64,000 bases of DNA from Flavobacteriia bacterium (GCA_947490145.1 CANLGD010000005.1:17581-81580); one strand, 5' to 3'; counted from the stretch's first letter, positions 37,161-47,949 are shown. Numbers and translations: made by a program. Notes: a model not told the origin generated them from the letters alone.

Positions 37161-39977
37161 ATGGATTATAATTTCCAAGAAATAGAACAAAAGTGGAGAA
37201 AATTTTGGGCTGAAAATCAAACATTTAAAGCTGACAATAATTCCGTCAAACCAAAATACTATGCGTTAGATATGTTTCCTTATCCTTCAGGAGCTGGATT
37301 ACATGTTGGTCACCCACTCGGTTACATTGCTTCGGATATTTATACGCGTTACAAACGTTTGAAAGGTTTTAATGTTTTACACCCAATGGGCTATGATTCT
37401 TTTGGTTTACCAGCAGAACAATATGCCATTCAAACAGGTCAACATCCTGATAAAACAACGAAAGAAAATATTTTACGTTATCGTGATCAATTGGACCAAA
37501 TTGGCTTTTCTTTCGATTGGTCGAGAGAAGTAAGAACTTCTGATTCAAACTATTACAAATGGACTCAGTGGATTTTTATTCAACTTTTTGAATCTTGGTA
37601 CAACAATAAAACACAGAAGGCGGAGAATATTTTAGACTTAATTGCAATCTTTGAAAAAGGAGGGAACGCAAACATTAATGCCTGCACGGATTGTGAAAAA
37701 ACATTCACTTCAACTGAATGGAATAATTATTCTGAAGCAGAAAAAGCAAACATTTTGCAAGAATATCGCTTGACTTTTTTAGCTGATTCATGGGTAAATT
37801 GGTGTCCTGCTTTGGGAACGGTTTTAGCAAATGACGAAGTAATTAACGGTGTTTCAGAACGTGGCGGACATCCAGTTGAACAAAAATTGATGCGTCAATG
37901 GTCGATGCGAATCAAAGCCTACGCTGAAAGATTATTAACAGGACTAGAAAAATTAGATTGGACGGATTCTATTAAAGATATTCAGCGTAATTGGATTGGA
38001 AAATCGGTTGGATGTTCACTTGTATTTGGAGTGGAACATTCAGAAAGTAAAATTGAAGTTTTTACGACTCGACCTGATACTGTTTTTGGCGTTTCATTCA
38101 TGGTTTTAGCTCCAGAACATCCTTTAGTAACTCAATTAACGACTAATGATAGACGTGAAGCGGTTGAAAATTACATAAAAGCTTCTTCCTTGAAAACTGA
38201 AAGAGATAGACAAGCAAATGTGAAAGTAATTTCTGGAGAATTTATTGGCTCTTATGCCATTCATCCTTTTTCGGGCGAAAAAATTCAATTGTGGATTGGA
38301 GATTACGTTTTAGCTTCATACGGAACAGGGGCTGTTATGGCTGTTCCATGCGGCGATCAACGAGATTGGGATTTCGCAAAACACTTTAGAATTGAAATCA
38401 AAAATATTTTTGAAAACATTGATATTTCGGAACAAGCTTACACGGAAAAAGTAGGAAAAATTTGTGATTCTGATTTTTTATCAGGCTTGGAAATTAAAGA
38501 TGCAACGAAAAAAGCAATTCAAGTAATTGAAGAAAAAGGACTTGGAAAAGGCAAAACAAATTACCGTTTGCGCGATGCAGTTTTCTCCCGCCAGCGTTAT
38601 TGGGGCGAACCATTTCCTGTATATTACAAAAATGGTTTACCACAAATGATTGACGTGAAATTTTTGCCAATCGTTCTGCCAGAGGTAGAAATTTATCTGC
38701 CAACAGCAGATGGTCAGCCACCTCTGGGAAATGCGAAACTGTGGGCTTGGAACGAAAAAGAATGTAAAATTGAAAATGTAAAATTGATTGACAATAAAAC
38801 TATTTTCCCATTAGAATTAAACACCATGCCAGGTTGGGCTGGAAGTTCTTGGTACTTTTTGCGTTACATGGATCCTGAAAATGAAGTCGAATTTGTTAGC
38901 AAAAAACAAGTTGATTACTGGAAAAACGTCGATCTCTATATTGGTGGTTCAGAACATGGAACAGGACATTTACTGTATTCTCGTTTCTGGACAAAATTCT
39001 TGAATGACAGAGGTTTTATAGGTTTTGATGAGCCATTTCAGAAAATGATCAACCAAGGAATGATTTTAGGGAGAAGTAGTTTGGTTTATCGAAATACTGA
39101 GGCAACAAAATTTTATTCTATGAACCAAAAAAATGGAGTTGAATTAAATCCTATACACGTAGATATTTCTCTTGTTGAAAATGATAAACTTGACATCGAA
39201 GCATTTAAAAATTCGCGTGAAGAATTTAAAAACGCCCAATTCATTTGTGAAGAAAATGGAGATTTTATCTGCGGACATGAAGTAGAAAAAATGTCTAAAT
39301 CCAAGTTCAACGTGCAAACTCCAGACGAATTGGTTTCAAAATTTGGTGCAGATACCTTGCGTATGTACGAAATGTTTTTGGGTCCCTTGGAGCAATCAAA
39401 ACCTTGGGACACAAAAGGAATTAATGGTGTTTCAAACTTTTTGAGAAAATTGTGGCGTTTGTTTAACTTTAATGAACAAGGTGATGCTCATTTTTCTGAT
39501 GCAGAAGTTTCAAAAGATTCTTACAAGACCTTGCATAAAACAATTCAAAAAATTGAAGACGATTTAAACCGTTTTTCTTTCAATACTGGCGTTTCAAATT
39601 TCATGATTTGTGTGAACGAATTGCAAGAACAAAAATGTTCAAACAAGGAAATTTTACAAAATTTAGTTATTCTACTTTCACCTTATGCTCCTCACATTGC
39701 AGAAGAATTGTGGGTAAAACTTGGTAACGAAGCTGGAACAATTTCCTATGCTGAATTTCCAAAATTCAAAAAAGAATATTTGGTTTCAGATACTTTTTCT
39801 TATCCAATTTCTTTCAACGGAAAGGTAAGATTTAGCATTGATTTTTCAACTGCAATGAACGCCAAAGAAATTGAAGACGAAGTTTTAGCTCACGAAAATA
39901 CAGCAAAATATTTAGAAGGAAAAATACCTAAAAAAATGATTGTTGTGCCAGGGAGGATTGTGAATGTCGTTGTTTAA
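37161..39977 (+). CDS. leuS: Leucyl-tRNA synthetase
   Basis: MFPYPSGAGLHVGHPLGYIASDI (HIGH region), CP1 editing domain (FTTRPDTVFGVSFMVLAPEHP), MSKSKFNV (KMSKS). Confidence 0.95.
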   Translation: MDYNFQEIEQKWRKFWAENQTFKADNNSVKPKYYALDMFPYPSGAGLHVGHPLGYIASDIYTRYKRLKGFNVLHPMGYDSFGLPAEQYAIQTGQHPDKTTKENILRYRDQLDQIGFSFDWSREVRTSDSNYYKWTQWIFIQLFESWYNNKTQKAENILDLIAIFEKGGNANINACTDCEKTFTSTEWNNYSEAEKANILQEYRLTFLADSWVNWCPALGTVLANDEVINGVSERGGHPVEQKLMRQWSMRIKAYAERLLTGLEKLDWTDSIKDIQRNWIGKSVGCSLVFGVEHSESKIEVFTTRPDTVFGVSFMVLAPEHPLVTQLTTNDRREAVENYIKASSLKTERDRQANVKVISGEFIGSYAIHPFSGEKIQLWIGDYVLASYGTGAVMAVPCGDQRDWDFAKHFRIEIKNIFENIDISEQAYTEKVGKICDSDFLSGLEIKDATKKAIQVIEEKGLGKGKTNYRLRDAVFSRQRYWGEPFPVYYKNGLPQMIDVKFLPIVLPEVEIYLPTADGQPPLGNAKLWAWNEKECKIENVKLIDNKTIFPLELNTMPGWAGSSWYFLRYMDPENEVEFVSKKQVDYWKNVDLYIGGSEHGTGHLLYSRFWTKFLNDRGFIGFDEPFQKMINQGMILGRSSLVYRNTEATKFYSMNQKNGVELNPIHVDISLVENDKLDIEAFKNSREEFKNAQFICEENGDFICGHEVEKMSKSKFNVQTPDELVSKFGADTLRMYEMFLGPLEQSKPWDTKGINGVSNFLRKLWRLFNFNEQGDAHFSDAEVSKDSYKTLHKTIQKIEDDLNRFSFNTGVSNFMICVNELQEQKCSNKEILQNLVILLSPYAPHIAEELWVKLGNEAGTISYAEFPKFKKEYLVSDTFSYPISFNGKVRFSIDFSTAMNAKEIEDEVLAHENTAKYLEGKIPKKMIVVPGRIVNVVV

Positions 39978-40070
39978 AAGAGATTAAAGATGAAAAGTCG
40001 ATGGACAAAATCCAATTAATTGATAAGGTCTATAATTTTTAAACCTCGAAATACCAACTAAAGTACATGT

Positions 40071-41885
40071 TTAAATCTTCACATTTAATTCTTTATTGAA
40101 GTAATCAAAAACAATTTTAGCTTTTGCAATTCCAATTTCTGAAGCTAAAGTTTCAATTGTGCTTTCTCTAATATTTGAAATTGTTTTAAATTTTTTCATT
40201 AATAATTCAAATGTTTTTGGCCCAATTCCTTCTATTTGAGTTAATTCAGAAGTAAAAGCACCTTTACTTCTTCTGTCGCGATGGTGCGTAATTCCAAATC
40301 TATGTGCTTCATTTCTTAGCTGTTGGATTACTTTTAAGGATTCCGAACGCTTATCTAAATAGATAGGAATTGAATCGCCAGGAAAAAAAATTTCTTCCAA
40401 ACGCTTTGCAATCCCAATTATTGCAATTTTGCCACGTAAACCAAGATTATCTAAAGCACTTAACGCCGAACTCAATTGTCCTTTTCCACCATCGATAACA
40501 ATTAATTGCGGCAATTCTTGGTTTTCATTCAACATACGGGTATATCTTCTGGTAATAACTTCTTCCATGGAAGCAAAATCATCAGGTCCAACAACTGTTT
40601 TTATATTAAAATGGCGATAATCCTTTTTACTTGGTTTGGCATTTCTGAACACAACACACGCTGAAACAGGATTTGTTCCTTGTATATTCGAGTTATCAAA
40701 ACATTCAATATGAATTGGTAAATCCTTTAAGCGTAAATCACTTTTCAATTGATTTAAAATTCGATCTGTATGAGCTTCAGGGTTTTTAATATGTTCGTTT
40801 TTGTATTTTTCCAAACGGTAATAAACAGCATTTTTCTTTGATAATTCGACCAAACTTTTTTTATCGCCTTTTTGTGGAACAAAAAATGCAATATCGGGTA
40901 AATAAAGATCAATTTTTTCCTCTAAAATAATTTCTTTTGATGTACTATTAAATCGTTCGCGAAATTCTAACAAAGCATAGGTTAAAATTTCTTCCTTAGT
41001 CTCTTCCAGTTTTTTATTAATTTCCAAAGTAATTCCGTGAATAATGGACCCATTTTTAATTACAAGATAATTAACAAAAGCATTCTTATCATCCTCCACC
41101 ATTGTCAGGACATCAATCTCGTGAATTGTGGGTGAAACAATCGTGGATTTTGTTTGAAAATTTTCTAAGATATGAATTTTTTCCTTCAACAATTGTGCCT
41201 CTTCATATTGCTGTTTTTCTGCAAAAGCAAACATGTTTTTCTTTAAATAATCGACCACGAATCGTATATTCCCTTTTAATATAAAATCGATTTGATTGAT
41301 ATATTCTTGGTATTCATATTCTGTAAATAATTCTACACAGGGTGCTTTACAATTTCCAATATGATATTCTAAGCATACTTTAAATGTTTTTTTTTCAATT
41401 TTTGTTGCAGATAAATCTAAATTACATGTTCTTAAACTAAACAATTCTTTGAAAAGTTGCAAAAGTGTTTGCATTACTTTTCCACTAGGATATGGGCCAT
41501 AATATTTTGAACCGTCTTTTATAATTCTTCTAGTAGAAAAAACACGCGGAAAGGCTTCCTTTTTGACACAAATCCAGGGATAAGTTTTATCGTCTTTAAG
41601 CTGAATATTGTACTTTGGCTTGTATTTTTTGATAAGGTTGTTTTCGAGCAGGAGAGCATCAATTTCTGTTTCAACTATGATGTACTTTATTTCATGAATT
41701 TTTCGAACCAACATAATTGTCTTTCCATCTTCATGAATTTTTGAAAAATAGGACGAAACACGTTTTTTTAGATTTTTTGCTTTACCAACATATATTATCG
41801 TGTCCGTTTTATCAAAGTATTGATAAATACCTGGTTTTTCAGGTAAAGTTTTTAACTTAATTTGTATACTTTCAGAAATATTCAT
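40071..41885 (-). CDS. uvrC: Excinuclease ABC subunit C
   Basis: LPEKPGIYQYFDKTDTIIYVGKAKNLKKRVSSYF (GIY-YIG), IECFDNSNIQGTNPVSACVVF, LIVIDGGKGQLSSA, C-terminal HhH. Confidence 0.94.
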   Translation of the reverse strand: MNISESIQIKLKTLPEKPGIYQYFDKTDTIIYVGKAKNLKKRVSSYFSKIHEDGKTIMLVRKIHEIKYIIVETEIDALLLENNLIKKYKPKYNIQLKDDKTYPWICVKKEAFPRVFSTRRIIKDGSKYYGPYPSGKVMQTLLQLFKELFSLRTCNLDLSATKIEKKTFKVCLEYHIGNCKAPCVELFTEYEYQEYINQIDFILKGNIRFVVDYLKKNMFAFAEKQQYEEAQLLKEKIHILENFQTKSTIVSPTIHEIDVLTMVEDDKNAFVNYLVIKNGSIIHGITLEINKKLEETKEEILTYALLEFRERFNSTSKEIILEEKIDLYLPDIAFFVPQKGDKKSLVELSKKNAVYYRLEKYKNEHIKNPEAHTDRILNQLKSDLRLKDLPIHIECFDNSNIQGTNPVSACVVFRNAKPSKKDYRHFNIKTVVGPDDFASMEEVITRRYTRMLNENQELPQLIVIDGGKGQLSSALSALDNLGLRGKIAIIGIAKRLEEIFFPGDSIPIYLDKRSESLKVIQQLRNEAHRFGITHHRDRRSKGAFTSELTQIEGIGPKTFELLMKKFKTISNIRESTIETLASEIGIAKAKIVFDYFNKELNVKI

Positions 41886-42363
41886 ATCAAAAATCTTCAA
41901 CAAATGTAAGCACAAGTTTTATTTAAAACGATATATTTATTTCCAATACCAATTTTATTAATAACCTGAGATTCTACGTTAATTTAGATTGACTTCGTCG
42001 CCTCTCCGCGGTCAAAATATAATTTTTAATGTAAAAGACGAGCCGGTTTTGTTAGTGAAAACGAGCTATCAAGAAGAAAATCAACGAAAGATACTTCTTT
42101 AAAAAAGTATAGTTTATTTTTCGGAAACCTAAAAAATTCATCTTTTTCATCTAAAAATCTCAAAATAACCCATTATTTAGCTTCGCTGAGACTTCGTGTT
42201 CTTCACTTTCCTTCTTCAAATCTGAACATTTATAGGTATTCTGAACAAAATTAATAGTCAAACTAAGGTTCATACAATTAATTTTTTCTTCTTTGAAAAA
42301 AGTAGAAATTGTATCATACTAAATGTCAATATACTTTTATAATTTTTATTTGGTATATTAAAC

Positions 42364-42371
42364 TAACTTTG
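42364..42371 (+). promoter_or_regulatory. Bacteroidota -7 promoter motif upstream of the TlyA-family gene
   Basis: TAACTTTG matches TAnnTTTG, 18 bp before the ATG. Confidence 0.4.
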
Positions 42372-42388
42372 CATTTTATAAAAATAAA

Positions 42389-43129
42389 ATGAGAATCTTG
42401 GAAGAACGTTTAGATAAAATTATATTGCAAAGAGGATTAACTTTTTCTCGCGGACAAATTGAAAAAACAATTCAAGAAATAGGAGTTTTAGTTAACGGAA
42501 AATTAATAAGAAAACCTGGGAAAAAATTTCCAATTGATGTCAAAATTGAGCTTCCGGAACTTGAATCTAAATACATATCCAAAAATTCTTTGAAAATATT
42601 AAAAGCCAAAGAGGTTTTCAAATTAGATTTTAAAAATAAAATTGTTTTAGATGTTAATTCTGAAATTGGCTCCTTTTCTGAAGTAGCTTTAGAATTTGGA
42701 GCAAAAAAGGTATTTAATATAAATAATCGTCAAAACGTTTTGCACCCGCACATTAGAAACAACCTAAAGCTAATTAGTTTAGAGAGTATTGATGTCAGAG
42801 AATTAAACTCAAATTTGATTTCAGAATTAGTCGATTTATGCTTAATTGATGACAAGGATATTTCTTTAGAAATGGTGTTTCCCTTTATCCATTTACTATT
42901 AAGCAACAAGGCAAAAGTAATCGCTGTTTTAAAACCACAAAATGAACTAGCAAAGTTAGATTTAACAAAAAATGGTCTTGTCAAACGAAAAGCAGAATAT
43001 CCAAAAGTTATTCAAAAAATAGTTAAAGAAGCTAAAATAGCAAATCTTAATTTTGTAAAGTGCATTGAATCACCAATTTTAGGTGAAAATTCAAATCTTG
43101 AATTTATTTTGCTATTTGAAAAAAATTAA
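42389..43129 (+). CDS. Divergent TlyA-family protein (S4 domain plus degenerate FtsJ-like methyltransferase fold)
   Basis: S4-like RLDKIILQRGLTFSRGQIEKTIQEIGVLVNGKLIRKPGKKFPID, then FKNKIVLDVNSEIGSFSEVALEFGAKKVFNIN and AVLKPQNE; C-terminal SPILGENSNLEFILLFE. Confidence 0.7.
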   Translation: MRILEERLDKIILQRGLTFSRGQIEKTIQEIGVLVNGKLIRKPGKKFPIDVKIELPELESKYISKNSLKILKAKEVFKLDFKNKIVLDVNSEIGSFSEVALEFGAKKVFNINNRQNVLHPHIRNNLKLISLESIDVRELNSNLISELVDLCLIDDKDISLEMVFPFIHLLLSNKAKVIAVLKPQNELAKLDLTKNGLVKRKAEYPKVIQKIVKEAKIANLNFVKCIESPILGENSNLEFILLFEKN

Positions 43130-43389
43130 AAACAAGTTTTTTCTATGTTTAATCTTATTTATCGATTCCTAAAATCATTATTTCAACAATTAGAAGATAG
43201 TTTTCAACAATATTTTATTTAAAAAATCAATCTCAATATAAATCTTATCGATAATAAATGTATTTTTGTCTAAAAATAAATTTTTTTTAACAAGTTTTGT
43301 CACTAACGTGCGCAAAGTTACGTCTGTATTTTTAATTTTGGATGCTTTTAGAAAAGTAAATAATGCATAAAATCAAAATAAAACAATTT

Positions 43390-46300
43390 ATGAAACACCT
43401 ATTAAGTGCAATTTTAGTTTTGAGTAGCTTTTTTAGTTATTCACAATCTCCAGGATCAACAGCAAGAATTTCTGTTTTGGATTCAGTTGTTTGCTCAGGA
43501 GAATGTATAACACTTTCAAGTTCTACTTCTGCAGCAGGATCTTCATCAATCATTAATACTATTTGGTCAATAAATGGTCCTTGTAATTACAACAAAGCTG
43601 CTCAGACAACTGTAGGTACAAATTTAGTTTTATGCGATATAACATGCACGGGTGACTATCAGGTAAGTATAATTAATCAGCATCAAAATGCTCAAACTAG
43701 TGTTGCTTTTAGAACTGTAAAAATTACAATTTCTGCAAACCCTATTGCTGACTTACAAGCAGTTGTAAATTCATGTAATTTGCCTTTTGCTGTTTCTTAT
43801 AATATTGGAGGTTCTACTCAAGGTCTACCAAATAGTGCTTATGTTTGGAGTTTTAATGGTGGAAGTCCAAACGCATTTACAGGAACTGTTCCCCCTACTG
43901 TAAATTATAATACTGCTGGAACATTTGATTCCAGATTAATTGTGTCGGATCCAACAAGTGGTTGTAAAGATACCGTTGTGCGTTCTATGACTATAAATCA
44001 GTTTGATGCTGGTATTTCGAATCAAGCTACTGCTTGTGTTGGTGAAACAGTTCAATTTACAGACGCATCAACAATTGGTGCTAATTCATGGGCTTGGTCA
44101 ACGGCTACTGGTGGAACTTTTTCAAATTCAGGAGATCAAGACCCAACTGCTACTTTTTCTACACCAGGTGTTTATGTAATTACGTTAAATTCTCAAAATT
44201 CAGCTGTTGGTTGTGCGGGCTCTGCAACAAGCTCAATAACAATTTTAGCCTTACCTACCCCTTCATTTACGACTACTCCCACAATTGGTTGTGCTCCATT
44301 AGGAGTTACATTTACGAATACATCCGTCGGAACTGGTGCATTTGTTTGGACTTATGATGATGGAACACCATCTTTTACAGGACAAAATTCGCCAATACAT
44401 AATTATTCAGCTAATGGAAATTTTACTCCAAGTGTTTTTATGACAGGTTCAAATGGTTGTACTGCCTCATTTACTGGACAAACAATAACATTAAACTCTC
44501 CTGTTGCAATTTTCTCGCAAGTAGAAGTTGGTTTGTGTGAACCAAAAACAGTTAACTTTACAAGTACTTCAACTGCACCTGGCGGTCCTGGTGCTATTGT
44601 TAGTTGGGAAATGATTTATGGCGATGGAACAACAAGTGGAATTCAAGGAAATGGAAATATACCATCTCACAATTATCTGTGTGGTAAATATACACCAAGT
44701 TTAGTTATAGCAATGGCTAACGGATGTCGTGATACTACTGCTGGAGCTGAAATTAAGGTTGGAACAACTTTAAATGTTGGTTTTGAAGGTGATACCTTAT
44801 TAAGATGTATTAAGAAACCAATTTTATTGCACAGCACTACTCTTATTGCTTGTCCCCACGATGATACAGATATGATTTACACATGGAGTTATAACAATGT
44901 TCCTATTGTAAGTGACTCAGTGGAAACTAAAGTTTTTCAAGATACAATGCAAAATGTAGATTATGCAACAGATGTAGCACTTGAAATTGATTTTAGAGGT
45001 TGTAAATCTTCTGATACAATTCAAGACTATTTATATGTTTTGGCACCAGTTTCAAAATTTGTGTTGGATAATTATTTATTTTGTGATCAAGGTCAAACTT
45101 TTGGAAACTTAGGAAAAGTAGTAAACGTAGGTGATATGGCCTCTATATATGGACATGTAGGTCCTAGTACATTAACACATAATTTAACCCCGACTGGACC
45201 TTTAACAAGTATTTTACCTCAAACCTTAGATGATGTTCAAGTTACTTACAAATGGGATGATGGTACACCAAATACACAATTATCTTTTGGGGCTGATGAT
45301 TCAGCTGTTGAAGATTTGCTAACTGCAAATGATAAAGGTGCAACAACTCATATTTTTAACCAATATGGAACATACGAAGTTTGGCAAATAATTGATAATT
45401 TGACGACTGGTTGTTCAGATAGTACCTCAACAATAGTTAATGTATCTTGGATTGAAACTTCTTATGTTTTTGATATAGTTGGTCCTGATTCAGTTTGTAT
45501 TGGAAATCCATTTACTATGACTTCAACAAGCGGAACTCATGGTATACCAACTGCTCAACCAGAGCCTCACTCGCCTTTATCTTATAGTTTTGATATGATT
45601 AGTGGTGAAACAGTTACTGGAAGTGGAAGCACGGCAAGTCAGCAATTTACGCATACGTACAATACTCCTGGAGATTACAATGTTGTTTTAACCACAACAA
45701 ATGCTGTTGGATGTGCGGCTACCCATACTGACCACATAACCGCTTTTGCTTTACCTCAGGCAGTACTTACAACAGCCGATCCATTAACGGGTTGCGTTGG
45801 AATTACTTTAAGTGCTGATTTTAACAATCAATCAATACATCCAGCTGGAAGTTTTGGCTTTGGAAATAACAATACTGGTTGGGCTAGTACTAACCCATTT
45901 GCTTGGACCTTCAGTAATGGAAGCCCTGCAGCTTCAACTTTTACGCAAAACAGAAGTGATCAATTAACATCTGTTATGAATTCTGCAAATACGATTACGC
46001 TTCAAGTAACAGATGGTTTTGGTTGTGTGTCATCTATTGTAAATTTACAAACTGCATTTCAACAACCAACAGCTGCAATTGGAATTCCAACATCAATTTG
46101 TAAATCTGATGTGGTTAACGGAGTTATTAATTCAGTAAGTGCAAATGCAAGTTATATTTGGATTTTAGACAATGTTCAAACACCGGCAAGCGGATTTCAA
46201 TCTATTCCGATGCCTATTAATTGGGGTTCTTTTAATGGAACATCAGCAACACATACAATTGGTTTAATCGTTTTTGATGCTTTGGGTTGTTCGGATACAT

Positions 46301-47466
46301 TGGATCCTCAGCAAACAATTACGATATTGTCTCCAGTTGCATCTTTTACTGATTCTCAATTTTCAACATCTGGAAACTTAAATGGTATTTACAATTGTCC
46401 ACCTGTTGTAGTTGATTTTGCAAGTACTTCCCTATCAGATAGTCCAATTCAAAGCTATGCGTGGAATTTTACTTCTCAACCTGGTGTTGTTCCTGCACAA
46501 AATATTACATCAAACATTCAAAATCCTCAAGGAATCCAATATTTATTCCCTGGAATATATGATGTTCAGTTTTCAATTATAGATGCTGCTGGATGTATTA
46601 GCACAAAAGATACAAACGTCTTCTTGCAAATTGCTGGTCCATCTGCAAACGATAGTATTTCAAAATTATTAACCGCTTGCGGTCAATCTTTTGAATTTGA
46701 GGTTAAAAATCAGAATCTAGTTAATAGTTGGTATTGGGTTTTGGGTGATGGTACAACAATCAATAGTGCAGATGTTGTAGGAAATATCTTCCAACATACC
46801 TATCTTGGAGTACAAACATATTCACCTGTTCTTCACGTTGTTGATGCATTAGGTTGCGATGTTGGTTATCCAGGCGAAGCGATTGTCGATCCAAATGGAG
46901 TAACAGCCTTATTTAATTTCACACCACAAACTGATATTAATTTAGGTACAACTGTAACATTTGACCCTAGTACTTCAAGTTCTGTTTCCGTTCCAATTAC
47001 AGACTGGTGGTGGAATTACGGTGATGGCGACACGGATTCTTTAACAAATGGAAATAGTACAAACCATTTTTATGAAATAGGGGATACAGTTTACGCCACC
47101 TTAACTATTGAAAATGCTTTAGGTTGTACGGATAATTTTATGCTTCCTGTGGTAATCGGAGTAAAATTTGATTTTCCGAATGTTCTTACAGGTTTAGGAT
47201 CTAATGGTCCAAATGCAGATTTTATCTTATTTGCGGATATCATGAAGGATTTCCAAATTACAATTTTTAATCGTTGGGGGAATGCAGTTCATGAAGGAAA
47301 TCGTGACGCTTCAAAACCTAGATTCCTATGGAATGGAGTTGATGATAAGAGTGGTGAACTTTGTAATGAAGGCACATATTACTATCTTTTCTCAGGAACT
47401 TTAAAAAATAATGTAAAAGTTGACATACATGGTTTCCTTACTTTAATTAGTACAGCAAAACCATAA
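43390..47466 (+). CDS. PKD-repeat surface protein with T9SS type B (gliding motility-associated) C-terminal domain
   Basis: Repeated PKD-like motifs (YVWSFNGGSP, WDDGTPN, WYWVLGDGT, WWWNYGDGDTDS) and C-terminal FPNVLTGLGSNGPNADF...ITIFNRWGNAVHEG...WNGVDDKSGELCNEGTYYYLFSGTL. Confidence 0.85.
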   Translation: MKHLLSAILVLSSFFSYSQSPGSTARISVLDSVVCSGECITLSSSTSAAGSSSIINTIWSINGPCNYNKAAQTTVGTNLVLCDITCTGDYQVSIINQHQNAQTSVAFRTVKITISANPIADLQAVVNSCNLPFAVSYNIGGSTQGLPNSAYVWSFNGGSPNAFTGTVPPTVNYNTAGTFDSRLIVSDPTSGCKDTVVRSMTINQFDAGISNQATACVGETVQFTDASTIGANSWAWSTATGGTFSNSGDQDPTATFSTPGVYVITLNSQNSAVGCAGSATSSITILALPTPSFTTTPTIGCAPLGVTFTNTSVGTGAFVWTYDDGTPSFTGQNSPIHNYSANGNFTPSVFMTGSNGCTASFTGQTITLNSPVAIFSQVEVGLCEPKTVNFTSTSTAPGGPGAIVSWEMIYGDGTTSGIQGNGNIPSHNYLCGKYTPSLVIAMANGCRDTTAGAEIKVGTTLNVGFEGDTLLRCIKKPILLHSTTLIACPHDDTDMIYTWSYNNVPIVSDSVETKVFQDTMQNVDYATDVALEIDFRGCKSSDTIQDYLYVLAPVSKFVLDNYLFCDQGQTFGNLGKVVNVGDMASIYGHVGPSTLTHNLTPTGPLTSILPQTLDDVQVTYKWDDGTPNTQLSFGADDSAVEDLLTANDKGATTHIFNQYGTYEVWQIIDNLTTGCSDSTSTIVNVSWIETSYVFDIVGPDSVCIGNPFTMTSTSGTHGIPTAQPEPHSPLSYSFDMISGETVTGSGSTASQQFTHTYNTPGDYNVVLTTTNAVGCAATHTDHITAFALPQAVLTTADPLTGCVGITLSADFNNQSIHPAGSFGFGNNNTGWASTNPFAWTFSNGSPAASTFTQNRSDQLTSVMNSANTITLQVTDGFGCVSSIVNLQTAFQQPTAAIGIPTSICKSDVVNGVINSVSANASYIWILDNVQTPASGFQSIPMPINWGSFNGTSATHTIGLIVFDALGCSDTLDPQQTITILSPVASFTDSQFSTSGNLNGIYNCPPVVVDFASTSLSDSPIQSYAWNFTSQPGVVPAQNITSNIQNPQGIQYLFPGIYDVQFSIIDAAGCISTKDTNVFLQIAGPSANDSISKLLTACGQSFEFEVKNQNLVNSWYWVLGDGTTINSADVVGNIFQHTYLGVQTYSPVLHVVDALGCDVGYPGEAIVDPNGVTALFNFTPQTDINLGTTVTFDPSTSSSVSVPITDWWWNYGDGDTDSLTNGNSTNHFYEIGDTVYATLTIENALGCTDNFMLPVVIGVKFDFPNVLTGLGSNGPNADFILFADIMKDFQITIFNRWGNAVHEGNRDASKPRFLWNGVDDKSGELCNEGTYYYLFSGTLKNNVKVDIHGFLTLISTAKP

Positions 47467-47490
47467 ATTTAATTTAAAATAAATTTATAA

Positions 47491-47523
47491 AAAAGTGCTT
47501 ATCGTTTGGTAAGCACTTTTTTT
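47491..47523 (+). terminator. Rho-independent terminator
   Basis: AAAAGTGCTT (47491-47500) / AAGCACTTTT (47511-47520) followed by a T run. Confidence 0.8.
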
Positions 47524-47526
47524 ATG

Positions 47527-47534
47527 TACTTTTG
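47527..47534 (+). promoter_or_regulatory. Bacteroidota -7 promoter motif upstream of rnpB
   Basis: TACTTTTG matches TAnnTTTG directly before the RNase P RNA 5-prime end. Confidence 0.55.
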
Positions 47535-47540
47535 CCCCAA

Positions 47541-47949
47541 AGCAAATCAGCTGTCGCTGTTTCAATTTATTGGAAGAGAGGAAAGTCTGGGCAGTGCAGA
47601 GCACCGTGCTTCCTAACAGGAAGGATGACAATTTAAAGATTGACGTACAGAAAGTGCCACAGAAAGGAAAACTACTCCCCGCAGTGACGGAGAGAAAAGG
47701 TGAAAAGGTGAGGTAAGAGCTCACCGTGTAATTGGTGACAATTACTGCAAGGTAAACCTTACGGACTGAAAGATCATGTAAACTGGGGTTTGTCTGTCAG
47801 CCGAAAGGTGTGAAGGCATGTAGGGCGGCTCGCTCAACTCAGAGGGTAGATCGATTGATCCCAGGAGTGATTTTGGGACTAGAGAAATGACAGCTATTTA
47901 ATTCGCTTCGGTGAACTAAAGATACAGAACCCGGCTTATGATTTGCTTT
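47541..47949 (+). ncRNA. rnpB: RNase P RNA (bacterial class A)
   Basis: Conserved GAGGAAAGTCTGGGCAGTGCAGAGCACCGTGCTTCCTAACAGGAAGG, ACAGAAAGTGCCACAGAAA, GGTAAACCTTACGGACTGAAAGATCATGTAAAC, and ACAGAACCCGGCTTA; P1 pairs AGCAAATCA (47541) with TGATTTGCT (47939-47947). Confidence 0.93.

Noticed and set aside
37161-39977. Insertions in LeuS as an unusual feature
   Set aside because: The extra segments look like those common in Bacteroidota leucyl-tRNA synthetases; HIGH and KMSKS motifs are normal.
44088-44357. 89-aa plus-strand ORF
   Set aside because: Out-of-frame within the large PKD protein gene; Trp/Cys-rich translation typical of a spurious frame.
47485-47724. 79-aa minus-strand ORF
   Set aside because: Overlaps the terminator and the conserved 5-prime half of RNase P RNA; not a plausible gene.
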